From assembly GCA_963526495.1 (NCBI GenBank), contig CAURNT010000001.1, positions 1 to 64,000 of the forward strand: 64,000 bases of DNA, written 5' to 3'. Shown one piece after another: positions 53,620-62,893 of the stretch. Position numbers and translations under genes: made by a program. This DNA comes from CAURNT01 sp963526495. GTDB taxonomy: Bacteria; Fusobacteriota; Fusobacteriia; Fusobacteriales; Leptotrichiaceae. The notes beneath the pieces are model-generated. The model saw nothing but the letters and a program-made list of their open reading frames with translations, searched no databases and had not been told where the DNA came from. Each line of letters opens with the position of its first letter. Positions within the stretch are counted from its first letter, which is position 1.

Positions 53620-56274
53620 CTATCCACTATTTCTAAGACCTGTAGCTATTCCATTTATACTTGTATGTATAGCTTTTTGAACATCTTGATTTTCATTTCC
53701 TTTTCTTGTTTCTTTTATTAAATATATTTGTAAATAATTTAAAGCATTAAAATATGGAAGTCTATTTTTTAAACTTAAAGTTAACATTTCATTATCTTCT
53801 AAAAGATAATTTCTTTCCATTATTTCTTTAATAAGAGTTATAGTCAACTCCCACTCAGAATATATATTTTCAAATATATCCCTTGCTAAATTTTGATCTT
53901 CTACAAGTTTTGAATATTCTTTTGCAACATTCATATCAGTTTTTGAAAGTACCATTTCTACATTTGATATTATTCCTCTGAAGAATGGCCAATTATTATA
54001 CATTTCTCTTAATATTTTTATACCATCTTTACTATCATATATTTTTTTAAATGCACTTCCAACTCCATACCACCCTTGTAACATTACTCTTGATTGCGAC
54101 CAAGAAAATACCCAAGGTATAGCACGCAATCCTTCTATATCAAGTACCTTCTTTCTAGCACTAGGACGTGACCCTATATTTAAAGATGAAACCTCCCTTA
54201 TTGGTGTTGCTTGAAAAAAGTATTCAGAAAATCTATTATTTTCATATACTAAACTTCTATATTTTCTAAAACTTTCTTTAGATATTTCTTCTAAAATATC
54301 TATATATTTATCCTCATCATTAGATTCATCATTAAATGTTTTCTCAATAGTTGCTGAAAGTAGTGATTCTAAATTACTAATACCTAAACATGTATTACTA
54401 TATTTAGCTTCTATTACCTCACCTTGTTCTGTCAATCTAATATTACCTAATATAGAACCATTAGGTTGTGAAAGTATGGCTTCATAACTAGGTCCTCCTC
54501 CACGACCTACTGTTCCACCTCTACCATGGAAAAATGCTATATTAACATTAAATTCTTTAGATAATTTAACTAAATCTTTCTGTGCTTTATATAAACACCA
54601 ACTAGAAGATATATATCCACCATCTTTATTACTATCTGAATATCCAAGCATTATTTCTTGACGTCTTTCATTTGAATCAAGCCATTTATTAGATATATCT
54701 AAGCTAAACCATTTTCTCATTATTTCTTGTGAATTTTCTAAATCTTCTACACTTTCAAATAATGGTGATATATATATACTATCATTTAAATCATATTCTT
54801 TAAGCATAATAGCAAGCTCAAGCATATCAGAAACTTCTACTGTATGTGATATTATATTATGTTTTATAACAGACCTACCAAATTTATCTATCAATTCTTT
54901 AGCAAGTTTATATATTCTTAATTCTCCTTTAAGTAATTCAGTTCTTTCACAATTTACAGAACTTAATTTTCTAGGTTCATTTTCTAATTGATTTAGAAGT
55001 ATATTACATTTTTCTTCTTCACTTAATTCCTTGTATTTATTTGTTACATTAGCTTCTCTTAAAAGTTCATCAACACATAATTCATATACTGAAGAATCTT
55101 GTCTTAAATCTATACTTGATAAATGATATCCAAATACTTTGACAGCTTCTATCAACTCAATTAAACTTCCATTCAATAAAATTTTATCACTATTTTTTTC
55201 AAGTGAATCTTTTATTATATATAGATCATTTAAAAATTTAATATTATTATAGTAATCATCATATTTAACATCTAATTTTTTAACAAGTAATATATCAAAT
55301 GTTTCTTTAAGATTTTCTAAAATATATCCTAATGCTTTTCTATATGGTTCATACATTCTATGTTCAGATTTATCATTAGATTTAGAAGCTAATTCTTCTA
55401 ATTCTTTCGTAATATCTTTTTTTAAAGATGAAATTGATAATTCTCTATATAACTTTTCTACCTCAAAAATATAGAAAGTTAGTGCAGTTTCAACTTGAGA
55501 GTTTATAGCCTCTCTAAGAGTTTTATCTGTAACAAAAGGATTACCATCTCTATCTCCACCTATCCATGTTCCCATAAGTATAGGATGAAGATTATCGGAC
55601 TTAATATTGTATTCTTCAAGTTTATCTTTAAATTTATTATTAATTATTGGTATAGCTTTTAAGAATGTTGAATTATAATAACTCATTGAATTTGTAATTT
55701 CATTACTTACCTTAAGTTTTGAATTTCTTAATATATCCGTTTCCCATAAAAGTAATAATGCTCTTTTTAATTCAATTTTCCATTTTTCTTCATCTACAAT
55801 ACCATAATCTACCAATTCTCTTTTTTCAAGTATTTTATATATATTTTGCATTAAATCAAGTACAGATTTTCTTTGTACTTGAGTAGGGTGAGCTGTTAAA
55901 ACTGGTGTAACAGTTATACTCTCTAATTTTGATATTAATTCATCTTTAGAATATTTAGAAAAATTTAGTTTGTTTATAATATCTTCTAGACTACCCGTTC
56001 TAACTTCTTTTTTTATATCCATATTTCTTATTAATTTTGCTTGATATACATCTTCAAGTATATTTATTAATATAGGGATAATAGATAACAATCTAACAAC
56101 TTTAGAAATATATTTTAAATCTTTATTAAATAAATTATCATCTAAATTTAAAACTTCCTCTATATTTACATCATCTACAATTGTACTTAAAATATCTTTT
56201 AATACTGATATTTCAGTATTTAATAACTTTTTCTCTAAACTTATTTGACTATCTGGTTTTAAAAAAGACTCCAT
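53620..56274 (-). CDS. ppc: phosphoenolpyruvate carboxylase
   Basis: 884 aa, catalysing PEP + bicarbonate to oxaloacetate, the anaplerotic route to aspartate and C4 acids. Catalytic His129 in TVTPVLTAHPTQVQRKS, the WIGGDRDGNPFV loop, the second catalytic His region FFHGRGGTVGRGGGPSYEAI, and the usual C-terminal NGIATGLRNSG. The length is near that of E. coli Ppc (883 aa). It is in a long operon between a DEAD-box helicase gene and tyrS, an unusual neighbourhood for a central metabolic enzyme. Confidence 0.96.
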   Translation of the reverse strand: MESFLKPDSQISLEKKLLNTEISVLKDILSTIVDDVNIEEVLNLDDNLFNKDLKYISKVVRLLSIIPILINILEDVYQAKLIRNMDIKKEVRTGSLEDIINKLNFSKYSKDELISKLESITVTPVLTAHPTQVQRKSVLDLMQNIYKILEKRELVDYGIVDEEKWKIELKRALLLLWETDILRNSKLKVSNEITNSMSYYNSTFLKAIPIINNKFKDKLEEYNIKSDNLHPILMGTWIGGDRDGNPFVTDKTLREAINSQVETALTFYIFEVEKLYRELSISSLKKDITKELEELASKSNDKSEHRMYEPYRKALGYILENLKETFDILLVKKLDVKYDDYYNNIKFLNDLYIIKDSLEKNSDKILLNGSLIELIEAVKVFGYHLSSIDLRQDSSVYELCVDELLREANVTNKYKELSEEEKCNILLNQLENEPRKLSSVNCERTELLKGELRIYKLAKELIDKFGRSVIKHNIISHTVEVSDMLELAIMLKEYDLNDSIYISPLFESVEDLENSQEIMRKWFSLDISNKWLDSNERRQEIMLGYSDSNKDGGYISSSWCLYKAQKDLVKLSKEFNVNIAFFHGRGGTVGRGGGPSYEAILSQPNGSILGNIRLTEQGEVIEAKYSNTCLGISNLESLLSATIEKTFNDESNDEDKYIDILEEISKESFRKYRSLVYENNRFSEYFFQATPIREVSSLNIGSRPSARKKVLDIEGLRAIPWVFSWSQSRVMLQGWYGVGSAFKKIYDSKDGIKILREMYNNWPFFRGIISNVEMVLSKTDMNVAKEYSKLVEDQNLARDIFENIYSEWELTITLIKEIMERNYLLEDNEMLTLSLKNRLPYFNALNYLQIYLIKETRKGNENQDVQKAIHTSINGIATGLRNSG

Positions 56275-56285
56275 AACTACCTCTT

Positions 56286-57911
56286 TTATTTTCTATTTTT
56301 TGATCTTGACCCTCTACTTCTTTTTCTCTTACCTTCTCCTGAACTTTTATCAGAATTAGCTACCTCTACCATAGGTTTGTCATTTTTTCTTTTTCCTTTA
56401 TTTAAAGTTTTCATAATTAATTCTGCTTCTTCAAGTGGCGCACTAACAAATGAGAAGTTTGCCATTACCTTAACATCTTTTATTTTTCTTCCAGGTACTT
56501 TTGTCTTTTCATGTATAAGTTTTAATAACTTATTAACATTTAATCCGTCTTTTTCTCCAAGTGCTATGAATAATCTAGTATTATCATTCATTTCTACCTT
56601 AACATTCTTAATTTTAGAATAACTTGAAGCTATAAACTCATCATCATATACATGACGAAGAAGAGATGCAACAACTGCTTCAGTATTTTTACCTTTAAGT
56701 ATTTTTTGAGCTAATTCTAAATATGGTTTATAATCATTTTCAAGCATAATTTCTTCAACTGAAGCAACTAATACTTCCTCTTTAGCTCTTAATATATCTT
56801 CTACATCTGGTATAGATTCTTTTTTTATATCAGACTTAGTCTCTCTTTTAATTTGAGCTAATTTTCTTGATTCTTGTGGAGTAACAAAAGTTATAGCTAT
56901 ACCTTTATTTCCAGCTCTTCCTGTTCTTCCAATTCTATGAACATAAGAGTCAGATTCTTGAGGTATAGAATAATTTATTACATGTGTAAGATTACTTACA
57001 TCTATACCACGTGCTGCAACATCAGTTGCAACTAATATAGTTAATATTTTATTCTTAAATAAATCTAATGCTTTTTCACGTAAACCTTGTGTAATATCAC
57101 CATGTATAGCTTCAGCATCATAATTACGTGCTTTTAATTTATTAGTTACTTCATCAACTTCTGATTTAGTTCTACAAAATACTATACCATAAAAATCTGG
57201 CTTATAGTCTAAAACTCTACAAAGTGCTTCAAACTTATCTTCACGTCTTACCTCAAAATATATTTGTTCAGTAAGATTTGTTGTCAATTCTTTTTTCTTT
57301 ACTTTTAAAACCTTATGTTCTGGCATAAATCTTTTTGCTATTTCAGATATTGGTTTTGGTATAGTTGCAGAGAAAAATAACATTTTCTTATCTTCGTTAG
57401 TTGATTCAAGTATAAGTTCTATATCTTCTATAAATCCCATATTAAGCATTTCATCTGCTTCATCTAATACAAAATATTCAAGTTCATCCAACTTTAATAC
57501 ACCTTTATTTATCATATCTATAACACGACCTGGTGTACCTACAACAATATCTACTCCTTTTTTAAGATTCTTAATTTGATTTTCTATAGAAGCTCCACCA
57601 TAAACTGCTAAAACTCTAATATCTTTTTTACCTTTAAGAGAATATATTTCATCACTAACTTGATTTGCAAGTTCTCTTGTAGGCGCAAGTATTAACGCTT
57701 TAACCTTCTTGTTTGGCTTTATAGTTTCAAGTATAGGTATAGAAAAGGCAGCCGTCTTTCCTGTTCCTGTTTGAGCTTGACCTATTAAATGTGTTCTCTC
57801 CTTTAATAGTTCAGGTATAACTAAGGCTTGTATTTCACTTGGTGATACAAATCCTTTTTCTTCTAATGCATTCAGCATTTCATTACTTAAATTGTAATCC
57901 TTAAAATTCAT
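56286..57911 (-). CDS. DEAD-box ATP-dependent RNA helicase
   Basis: 541 aa. Q motif and motif I AQTGTGKT (45-52), motif II DEAD in VLDEADEMLNMGF, SAT in FFSATIPKP, and motif VI HRIGRTGRAG. After the two RecA domains comes a DbpA-type RNA-binding RRM domain (about 435-515, RLFIALGEKDGLN) and a basic tail (GKRKRSRGSRSKNRK). Such enzymes (CsdA/DbpA group) assist ribosome assembly and mRNA decay. Its start follows the rbgA stop directly, which fits a role in ribosome biogenesis. Confidence 0.94.
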   Translation of the reverse strand: MNFKDYNLSNEMLNALEEKGFVSPSEIQALVIPELLKERTHLIGQAQTGTGKTAAFSIPILETIKPNKKVKALILAPTRELANQVSDEIYSLKGKKDIRVLAVYGGASIENQIKNLKKGVDIVVGTPGRVIDMINKGVLKLDELEYFVLDEADEMLNMGFIEDIELILESTNEDKKMLFFSATIPKPISEIAKRFMPEHKVLKVKKKELTTNLTEQIYFEVRREDKFEALCRVLDYKPDFYGIVFCRTKSEVDEVTNKLKARNYDAEAIHGDITQGLREKALDLFKNKILTILVATDVAARGIDVSNLTHVINYSIPQESDSYVHRIGRTGRAGNKGIAITFVTPQESRKLAQIKRETKSDIKKESIPDVEDILRAKEEVLVASVEEIMLENDYKPYLELAQKILKGKNTEAVVASLLRHVYDDEFIASSYSKIKNVKVEMNDNTRLFIALGEKDGLNVNKLLKLIHEKTKVPGRKIKDVKVMANFSFVSAPLEEAELIMKTLNKGKRKNDKPMVEVANSDKSSGEGKRKRSRGSRSKNRK

Positions 57912-58796
57912 TTAATCCTTCTTTCCAAAATCTTCAGGCAATTCAAGTAAAAATCTACCCAATTTGCCCATTCTATATTCTTTTAAAATTCTTCTCGCTA
58001 TAACGGTAAAATCAAATTCATCATTTTTTGATATACCTAATCTTTTTTCTAATATTTTTAATATTTCTATATTATCTTTCAGTGATATTTCTTCAATATT
58101 CAAATCATATACTTTTACTAAATTTGAAAGTAAATCTCTATTTCTCATAATATCTAGTAACTTCATTACAACCTTTTCAAGTGGCAATACATCATCTTTT
58201 ATAGAGCCTGTTATTGCCAAATTATATGCTACAACTTCATCTTCAAATTTTGGCCAAAGTATACCAGGAGTATCCAATAACTCAAATTTTTCATCTACAC
58301 TTATCCATTGTTTTCCTCTAGTAAAACCAGGTTTGTTTCCTACTTTTGCCTTGTTTTTATTTGAAAATTTATTTATAAACTTAGACTTACCAACATTAGG
58401 AATTCCTGCAATCAAAGCTCTTACAACCGTTTTTCTAAGACCTTTTTTCTTCATTTTTTCCAACTTCTCATTGTATATCTTATTTACAATATTCCTTAAT
58501 TCAGAAAAATTCTTATTTTTCTCAACACTAAGTGGAATAAAATAATCAGCTATATCATTACTTAAAAAGTAATCTTCCCATTCCTTAAGTTTTCCTTCAT
58601 CAACCAAATCTATTTTATTTAATACTAATACACGTACTTTATTTTTAGATAATTTTTCTATATCTGGATTCTTACTAGAAAGAGGTATTCTGGCATCTAA
58701 TATTTCAATAACAATATCAACTATTTTTAAATTTTCTATCATCATATCCTTTGTCTTTTTCATGTGACCTGGATACCAATTAATCATTGTACTCAT
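57912..58796 (-). CDS. rbgA: ribosome biogenesis GTPase RbgA (YlqF)
   Basis: About 294 aa. This circularly permuted GTPase is needed for late maturation of the 50S subunit. The N-terminus is INWYPGHMKKTKDMM, G4 NKIDLVDEG comes first, then G1 AGIPNVGKSKFIN and G3 DTPGILWPKF, followed by the C-terminal ANTAR-like helical domain. The frame is open to a TTG at 58814; several ATG codons follow (58802, 58799, 58796). AAGG is 6 nt before the ATG at 58796, which I take as the start. It overlaps the end of rsmI, so the two are translationally coupled. Confidence 0.92.
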   Translation of the reverse strand: MSTMINWYPGHMKKTKDMMIENLKIVDIVIEILDARIPLSSKNPDIEKLSKNKVRVLVLNKIDLVDEGKLKEWEDYFLSNDIADYFIPLSVEKNKNFSELRNIVNKIYNEKLEKMKKKGLRKTVVRALIAGIPNVGKSKFINKFSNKNKAKVGNKPGFTRGKQWISVDEKFELLDTPGILWPKFEDEVVAYNLAITGSIKDDVLPLEKVVMKLLDIMRNRDLLSNLVKVYDLNIEEISLKDNIEILKILEKRLGISKNDEFDFTVIARRILKEYRMGKLGRFLLELPEDFGKKD

Positions 58797-59460
58797 CATC
58801 ATCCTTACTAGCAATAAAAAGCACTATTTCACCTTTAATATTTCTATTTTCAAGTAATTTAATTACATCATTTACCCGACCTCTAATAATTTCTTCATAA
58901 ATTTTAGTTAATTCTCTAGTTATTACAACATATCTATTACCTAAATAATTTTCAATATCTTTTAAAGTTTTAACTATTCTATTAGGTGATTCTAATATTA
59001 TTATTGCTCTTTCTTCTTCTTTTAGTTTTAAAAACAAGGTTTGACGACCTTTTTTCTTAGGAAGAAAACCTTCATAAGCAAGTCGTCTTGTATCTATTCC
59101 TGCAATAGATGCACCCGTTGTAATAGATGATGGTCCTGGAATAGAGGTAACCTTAATTCCATTTTTCAAAGCACTATCTACAAGTTCATAACCTGGATCT
59201 GATATACAAGGCATACCTGCATCTGTTACTATTGCAATATTTTTATCTTCTTTCAATAGTCCTATAATATTTTCTATTTGATGTTGTTTATTATGTTCAT
59301 GATATTGATAAACTTTAGTATCAATTTCATAATGTTGAAGAAGTTTTCTTGTAACTCTTGTATCTTCTGCAAAAATATATTCAACTTCTTTTAATGTTTT
59401 TATTGCCCTAAAGGTAATATCTTCTAAATTACCTATTGGCGTTCCTACAATATATAGCAT
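58780..59460 (-). CDS. rsmI: 16S rRNA C1402 2'-O-methyltransferase
   Basis: 226-aa tetrapyrrole-methylase-fold enzyme that 2'-O-methylates C1402 of 16S rRNA at the decoding centre. VGTPIGNLEDITFRA, FAEDTRVT and IPGPSSITTGASIAGID are the family signatures. The length is slightly short of the usual ~280 because the C-terminal winged-helix domain is reduced or absent, which occurs in some members. It is 6 nt after ctp and overlaps rbgA. Confidence 0.93.
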   Translation of the reverse strand: MLYIVGTPIGNLEDITFRAIKTLKEVEYIFAEDTRVTRKLLQHYEIDTKVYQYHEHNKQHQIENIIGLLKEDKNIAIVTDAGMPCISDPGYELVDSALKNGIKVTSIPGPSSITTGASIAGIDTRRLAYEGFLPKKKGRQTLFLKLKEEERAIIILESPNRIVKTLKDIENYLGNRYVVITRELTKIYEEIIRGRVNDVIKLLENRNIKGEIVLFIASKDDDEYND

Positions 59461-59466
59461 ATATAC

Positions 59467-60858
59467 CTACTTTTTATTACTTTCTTCAAGTATTAAATCT
59501 TTCTTAGTCTTTTTATCTTTATTAGCATCTTCTGGTTTAGGATCAGATTTAACTTCTTTACCAAGTAAAACATCTATTGCTGCTTTTAACTGAACATCAC
59601 CTTTTTTTAGAATTTCATCTGCTTTTTCTTCACCCTCAGTTTCTACTAATATTTTTTTTATTTCTTTTTGTCTATTTTCTTTTGCAAGTTCAGTTTCTGT
59701 ACTATACCCTTTACTTGATAAAAGATTATTCATATTAATATATATATTTGGCTCTATACCTTTTTTATTTATATTATTATTTTTAGGTGTTGCATATTCA
59801 GCTATTGTAAGTTTTATTGCATCATCACTTCCAGGATAGTTATATATTCCTTGTGCTACTCCTTTACCAAATGTTTTTTCTCCTATAATAGTTGCACGTT
59901 TATAGTCTTTTAAAACTCCTGTAACAATTTCTGAAGCAGATGCTGATCCACGATTTACAAGTACAGTCATTTCACCTTTAAATATTTGTTCTCCTACTCT
60001 TTTATATTCATTATTATTTCCACTTTTTGTTTTAAGGGTTACTATTAAATCTTCTGAAACAAATAACGAAGCTATTTCAACTGCTTCTTGAAGAGAACCA
60101 CCAGGATTTGTTCTTAAATCAAATACTAATTTTTTCATTCCTTGTTTTTGTAATTCTAAAATTGCATTTTTTATTTCTGGTCCTGTTTTACTACCAAAAT
60201 TTAGTAAACTTATATATCCTATTCCATTTTTTTTATCAATCATTCTATATTCAACATTTTCAAGTTTTATTATTTCACGAGTAAGTGTTATTTCTAATGG
60301 TTTTTTTAACCCTTTTCTATATATTTCAACTTTAACTTTAGTCCCTGGATCTCCTTTAAGTTTTTTAGAAGTTTCAGTTGCTGTTAAATTTAATATATCT
60401 TCTCCATCAACTTTTGTAAGTATATCACCAATTTGTATACCAGCTCTAAAAGCAGGAGTCCCTATAAATGGAGAAATAACTTCCATATAGTCTCCTTTTT
60501 CTTTTCTAATTGACATACCTACTCCACCATAAACTCCATCCATACCTTCATTTAATTCTTGAAGTTCTTTAGCTGTTAAATATTCAGAATAAGGATCTTC
60601 TAAACTTTTAACCATACCACGAAGTGCTGCTTCGTATAATTTTTCTTTACTTGTATCAGCACTACCTACCCAACGATCATTAATATAGTTTATTGTTTGT
60701 ATTAATTTATTAATATTTTTTAAATCCACTACAGCATTTGCTCTTTGCTCTGCTTGTACTTTTTTAACTTCTTGATTTACTTTTTCTTCTGAATATGTTA
60801 TATATCCAAGAAAAGCTATGAAAGTTAACATCATTAATTTTTTCTTATTTATTTTCAT
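59467..60858 (-). CDS. ctp: S41 C-terminal processing protease with PDZ domain
   Basis: About 463 aa. A signal peptide or membrane anchor (KLMMLTFIAFLGYITYS), a PDZ domain (about 95-175, GGVGMSIRKEKGDYMEV to PAFRAGIQIGDILTKVDGEDI) and the S41 catalytic core with the nucleophile in RGSASASEIV and general-base Lys in GEKTFGKGVAQ, then a Lys-rich tail. It degrades or trims periplasmic proteins. A GTG at 60867 is open upstream, but the ATG at 60858 is preceded by AAAGGTG at correct distance. It overlaps the end of tlyA. Confidence 0.9.
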   Translation of the reverse strand: MKINKKKLMMLTFIAFLGYITYSEEKVNQEVKKVQAEQRANAVVDLKNINKLIQTINYINDRWVGSADTSKEKLYEAALRGMVKSLEDPYSEYLTAKELQELNEGMDGVYGGVGMSIRKEKGDYMEVISPFIGTPAFRAGIQIGDILTKVDGEDILNLTATETSKKLKGDPGTKVKVEIYRKGLKKPLEITLTREIIKLENVEYRMIDKKNGIGYISLLNFGSKTGPEIKNAILELQKQGMKKLVFDLRTNPGGSLQEAVEIASLFVSEDLIVTLKTKSGNNNEYKRVGEQIFKGEMTVLVNRGSASASEIVTGVLKDYKRATIIGEKTFGKGVAQGIYNYPGSDDAIKLTIAEYATPKNNNINKKGIEPNIYINMNNLLSSKGYSTETELAKENRQKEIKKILVETEGEEKADEILKKGDVQLKAAIDVLLGKEVKSDPKPEDANKDKKTKKDLILEESNKK

Positions 60859-61588
60859 TTTTATCACCTTTTATTACATATATTAAAAATTCTTTATTTC
60901 CTTTAGTCCCCTTTATTGGTGAATCTATAACTTCTTTTACTATATATCCACTATCAATAAATGAATGAACTACTTTCTTTATTGCTTCATCATGATATTT
61001 TTCTTCAATTACTATACCATTTCTTGAAATTTTATCTGGAGTTAATTCAAATTGTGGTTTAATAAGAGCAATTACTCCAAAATTATCTTTACCAAAATTT
61101 TCAAAATACTGTATAACTTTAGTTAAAGAAATGAATGAAACATCTATTACAATATAGTCTACCTTATCATCTATTATTAAATCTCTAATATGAATTTGTT
61201 CAAGAGATATTACCTTTTCATTATTCTTTAAGGTATAATCTAATTGATTTGTACCTACATCATTAGCATATACCAACTTAGCTCCATATTGTAAGGCACA
61301 ATCAGTAAACCCACCAGTTGATGCACCTATATCTAATATTTTTTTATCATTAAAATCTAAATTCCAATAATTTATAGCTTTTTCAAGTTTTAATCCACCA
61401 CGACTGACATATTTTAATTTATTTTTTATTCTAATATCCTTAATATTTTCCTCTTTAAATTGACTACCCGGTTTAGTTTCGGCTTTATCGTTTATTATAA
61501 CATTACCAACCATTATTTCACGTTTAGCTTTTTCACGACTATCAAAATAACCAAGTTCAACTAATAATACATCTAAACGCTTTTTCAT
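60845..61588 (-). CDS. tlyA: TlyA family rRNA 2'-O-methyltransferase
   Basis: 247 aa. N-terminal S4 RNA-binding domain (about 1-62, RLDVLLVELGYFDSREKAKREIMVGNVIIND) and FtsJ/RrmJ-like methyltransferase domain with SAM motif KILDIGASTGGFTDCAL. In mycobacteria TlyA modifies 16S and 23S rRNA at intersubunit sites and affects capreomycin sensitivity; some relatives were first described as haemolysins. It overlaps the previous gene by 4 nt and ctp by 14 nt. Confidence 0.93.
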   Translation of the reverse strand: MKKRLDVLLVELGYFDSREKAKREIMVGNVIINDKAETKPGSQFKEENIKDIRIKNKLKYVSRGGLKLEKAINYWNLDFNDKKILDIGASTGGFTDCALQYGAKLVYANDVGTNQLDYTLKNNEKVISLEQIHIRDLIIDDKVDYIVIDVSFISLTKVIQYFENFGKDNFGVIALIKPQFELTPDKISRNGIVIEEKYHDEAIKKVVHSFIDSGYIVKEVIDSPIKGTKGNKEFLIYVIKGDKNENK

Positions 61589-62043
61589 AATAAATATCCT
61601 TTAAATAAAAAAGGTATAACTATACCTAATATAGCTCCCATTAAGACCTCTAAAGGAGTATGTCCTAAAAACTCCTTCAATTCTTGAATTTCATCAGCAT
61701 TATATAGTCTTCTTTCTTCCAATAATCTATTTAATATTTTTGCGTGTTTCCCAGCTTCTTGCCTTACCCCAGTTGCATCATACATTGTAACAATAGCAAA
61801 TATAGCAGCTATTGCAAACTCTACACTATGTATACCTTTTAATAAAGCAACTGATGTTGCTAAGGTAACAGTTGATGAAGAATGAGAACTCGGCATTCCC
61901 CCTGTTGTAAATATTTTTGTAAAATCAAACCTACCTGTTTTAAATATTGGTACTATACATTTATATACTTGAGCTGCAAAAGCACTTAAAAACACTAAAT
62001 CTAAAACTTTATTAGATAATATTATTCCTCCATTATCTAGCAT
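61585..62043 (-). CDS. divergent PAP2-family (DUF212) membrane protein
   Basis: 152 aa. Three or four membrane segments, and the signature GGMPSSHSSSTVTLATSVALL, which resembles the PAP2 phosphatase motif SxxxH. DYDATGVRQEAGKHA-type segment (MYDATGVRQEAG), then HTPLEVLMGAILGI. Members are found across bacteria and plants and have no firm function. The open frame extends upstream to 62106, but the ATG at 62043 has AGGAG 8 nt upstream. The start overlaps the stop of yhbY, a coupling with a ribosome-assembly gene. Confidence 0.85.
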   Translation of the reverse strand: MLDNGGIILSNKVLDLVFLSAFAAQVYKCIVPIFKTGRFDFTKIFTTGGMPSSHSSSTVTLATSVALLKGIHSVEFAIAAIFAIVTMYDATGVRQEAGKHAKILNRLLEERRLYNADEIQELKEFLGHTPLEVLMGAILGIVIPFLFKGYLL

Positions 62044-62374
62044 TATTAACTCTCCTACTCTTTTTAAAATCATAGAATTCTTGTGTAATTTCACCAGGTT
62101 TACCATTTTCTATTTTTTCTTTAAAAAATATCATTGTTTTACCTACAGAACCTATAAAAATAGAATTTGAAGAAGATTCTATTTGTTCTATAATTTCATT
62201 ATTTACATCTTCTAAACTATTTTGTAATAATTTTATCTTCATTAATTCATTTTTCTTTATATATGCTGAAATACTTTCTAAAACACTATCTGTAACTCCT
62301 TCTTTACCAATTCTAACTACTGCTTCTAAATTATGAGCTCTTTTTCTTAAAAAGTTTCTTTCTTTACTATTCAA
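62033..62374 (-). CDS. yhbY: YhbY-type CRM-domain RNA-binding protein
   Basis: 113 aa. One CRM (CRS1-YhbY) domain with LRKRAHNLEAVVRIGKEGVTDSVLESI, and the GxxG-like loop near SVGKTMIFF, that binds pre-ribosomal particles of the 50S type. The frame is open back to 62491 (152 codons), but the extension contains the gene's own promoter (62405-62434). The sequence AAAGGAG, 6 nt, TTG at 62374 marks the start (a TTG start codon). It is first gene of the ten-gene operon. Confidence 0.88.
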   Translation of the reverse strand: MNSKERNFLRKRAHNLEAVVRIGKEGVTDSVLESISAYIKKNELMKIKLLQNSLEDVNNEIIEQIESSSNSIFIGSVGKTMIFFKEKIENGKPGEITQEFYDFKKSRRVNNAR

Positions 62375-62404
62375 TATATTCTCCTTTATTAATTTTTTAC
62401 TTTT

Positions 62405-62434
62405 ATTATACCATAATATAGCTTTTTTTGCCAA
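62405..62434 (-). promoter_or_regulatory. promoter of the ten-gene operon (yhbY to trxB)
   Basis: On the minus strand TTGGCA (62429-62434), 18 nt and TATAAT (62405-62410), about 30 nt before the TTG start. It lies between the rpsO terminator and yhbY. Confidence 0.75.
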
Positions 62435-62462
62435 ATAAAAAGGAGATTTATAAGATATAAAA

Positions 62463-62498
62463 ATACACCTTGAGTCTAATTTAAAGACCAAGGTGTAT
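62463..62498 (-). terminator. rpsO intrinsic terminator
   Basis: ATACACCTTG (62463-62472) pairs perfectly with CAAGGTGTAT (62489-62498), with a further inner stem (AGTCT/AGACC region). On the minus strand UUUUUAUA follows, 8 nt past the rpsO stop. Confidence 0.9.
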
Positions 62499-62506
62499 AT
62501 CTTAAA

Positions 62507-62770
62507 CTATTTTCTAATTCCTAATTTTTCTATTAATTCTCTATATTCATCAAGATTTCTATTTTTTATGTAGTTTAATAATCTTCTTCTTTTTCCTACT
62601 AATTTTAATAATCCTGCTCTTGAATGAACATCTTTAAAGTGAAACTTTAAATGTTCTGTTAAATGAGATATTCTTTCTGTTAATATTGCTACTTGTACAT
62701 TTGCTGATCCTGTATCTTTAGAATCTTTACCAAATTCTGCAATAATTTCTGCTTTTGTTTTCATTGCCAT
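62507..62770 (-). CDS. rpsO: 30S ribosomal protein S15
   Basis: 87-aa primary 16S rRNA-binding protein of the 30S platform. The conserved segments [23 protein letters not shown] and [25 protein letters not shown] are complete. The start ATG has AGGAGG at 7 nt. A leader of about 70 nt between promoter and start can form a hairpin (62803-62832), which suggests S15 autoregulation. It is a monocistronic unit. Confidence 0.97.
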   Translation of the reverse strand: MAMKTKAEIIAEFGKDSKDTGSANVQVAILTERISHLTEHLKFHFKDVHSRAGLLKLVGKRRRLLNYIKNRNLDEYRELIEKLGIRK

Positions 62771-62802
62771 TTTATTTCCTCCTAATATATATTATCTAAA
62801 CC

Positions 62803-62832
62803 AAGCATATATTTGGCATTAAGTATATGCTT
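62803..62832 (-). promoter_or_regulatory. rpsO leader hairpin, candidate S15 autoregulatory site
   Basis: AAGCATATA (62824-62832 on the minus strand) pairs with TATATGCTT (62803-62811), 9 bp with a 12-nt loop, between the rpsO promoter and the ribosome binding site. S15 represses its own mRNA through leader structures in several bacteria. The match here is structural only. Confidence 0.45.
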
Positions 62833-62849
62833 CGTATAAATTCATTGTT

Positions 62850-62878
62850 ATTCTAGCATAGTTTTAGCATTATGTCAA
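62850..62878 (-). promoter_or_regulatory. rpsO promoter
   Basis: On the minus strand TTGACA (62873-62878), 17 nt and TAGAAT (62850-62855), about 80 nt upstream of the rpsO start. Confidence 0.75.
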
Positions 62879-62893
62879 ATAATTAATAATCTT

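Noticed and set aside
52404..53627. T-box riboswitch before tyrS or metG
   Set aside because: Both synthetase genes lie inside operons with only a few bases between genes, leaving no room for a leader.
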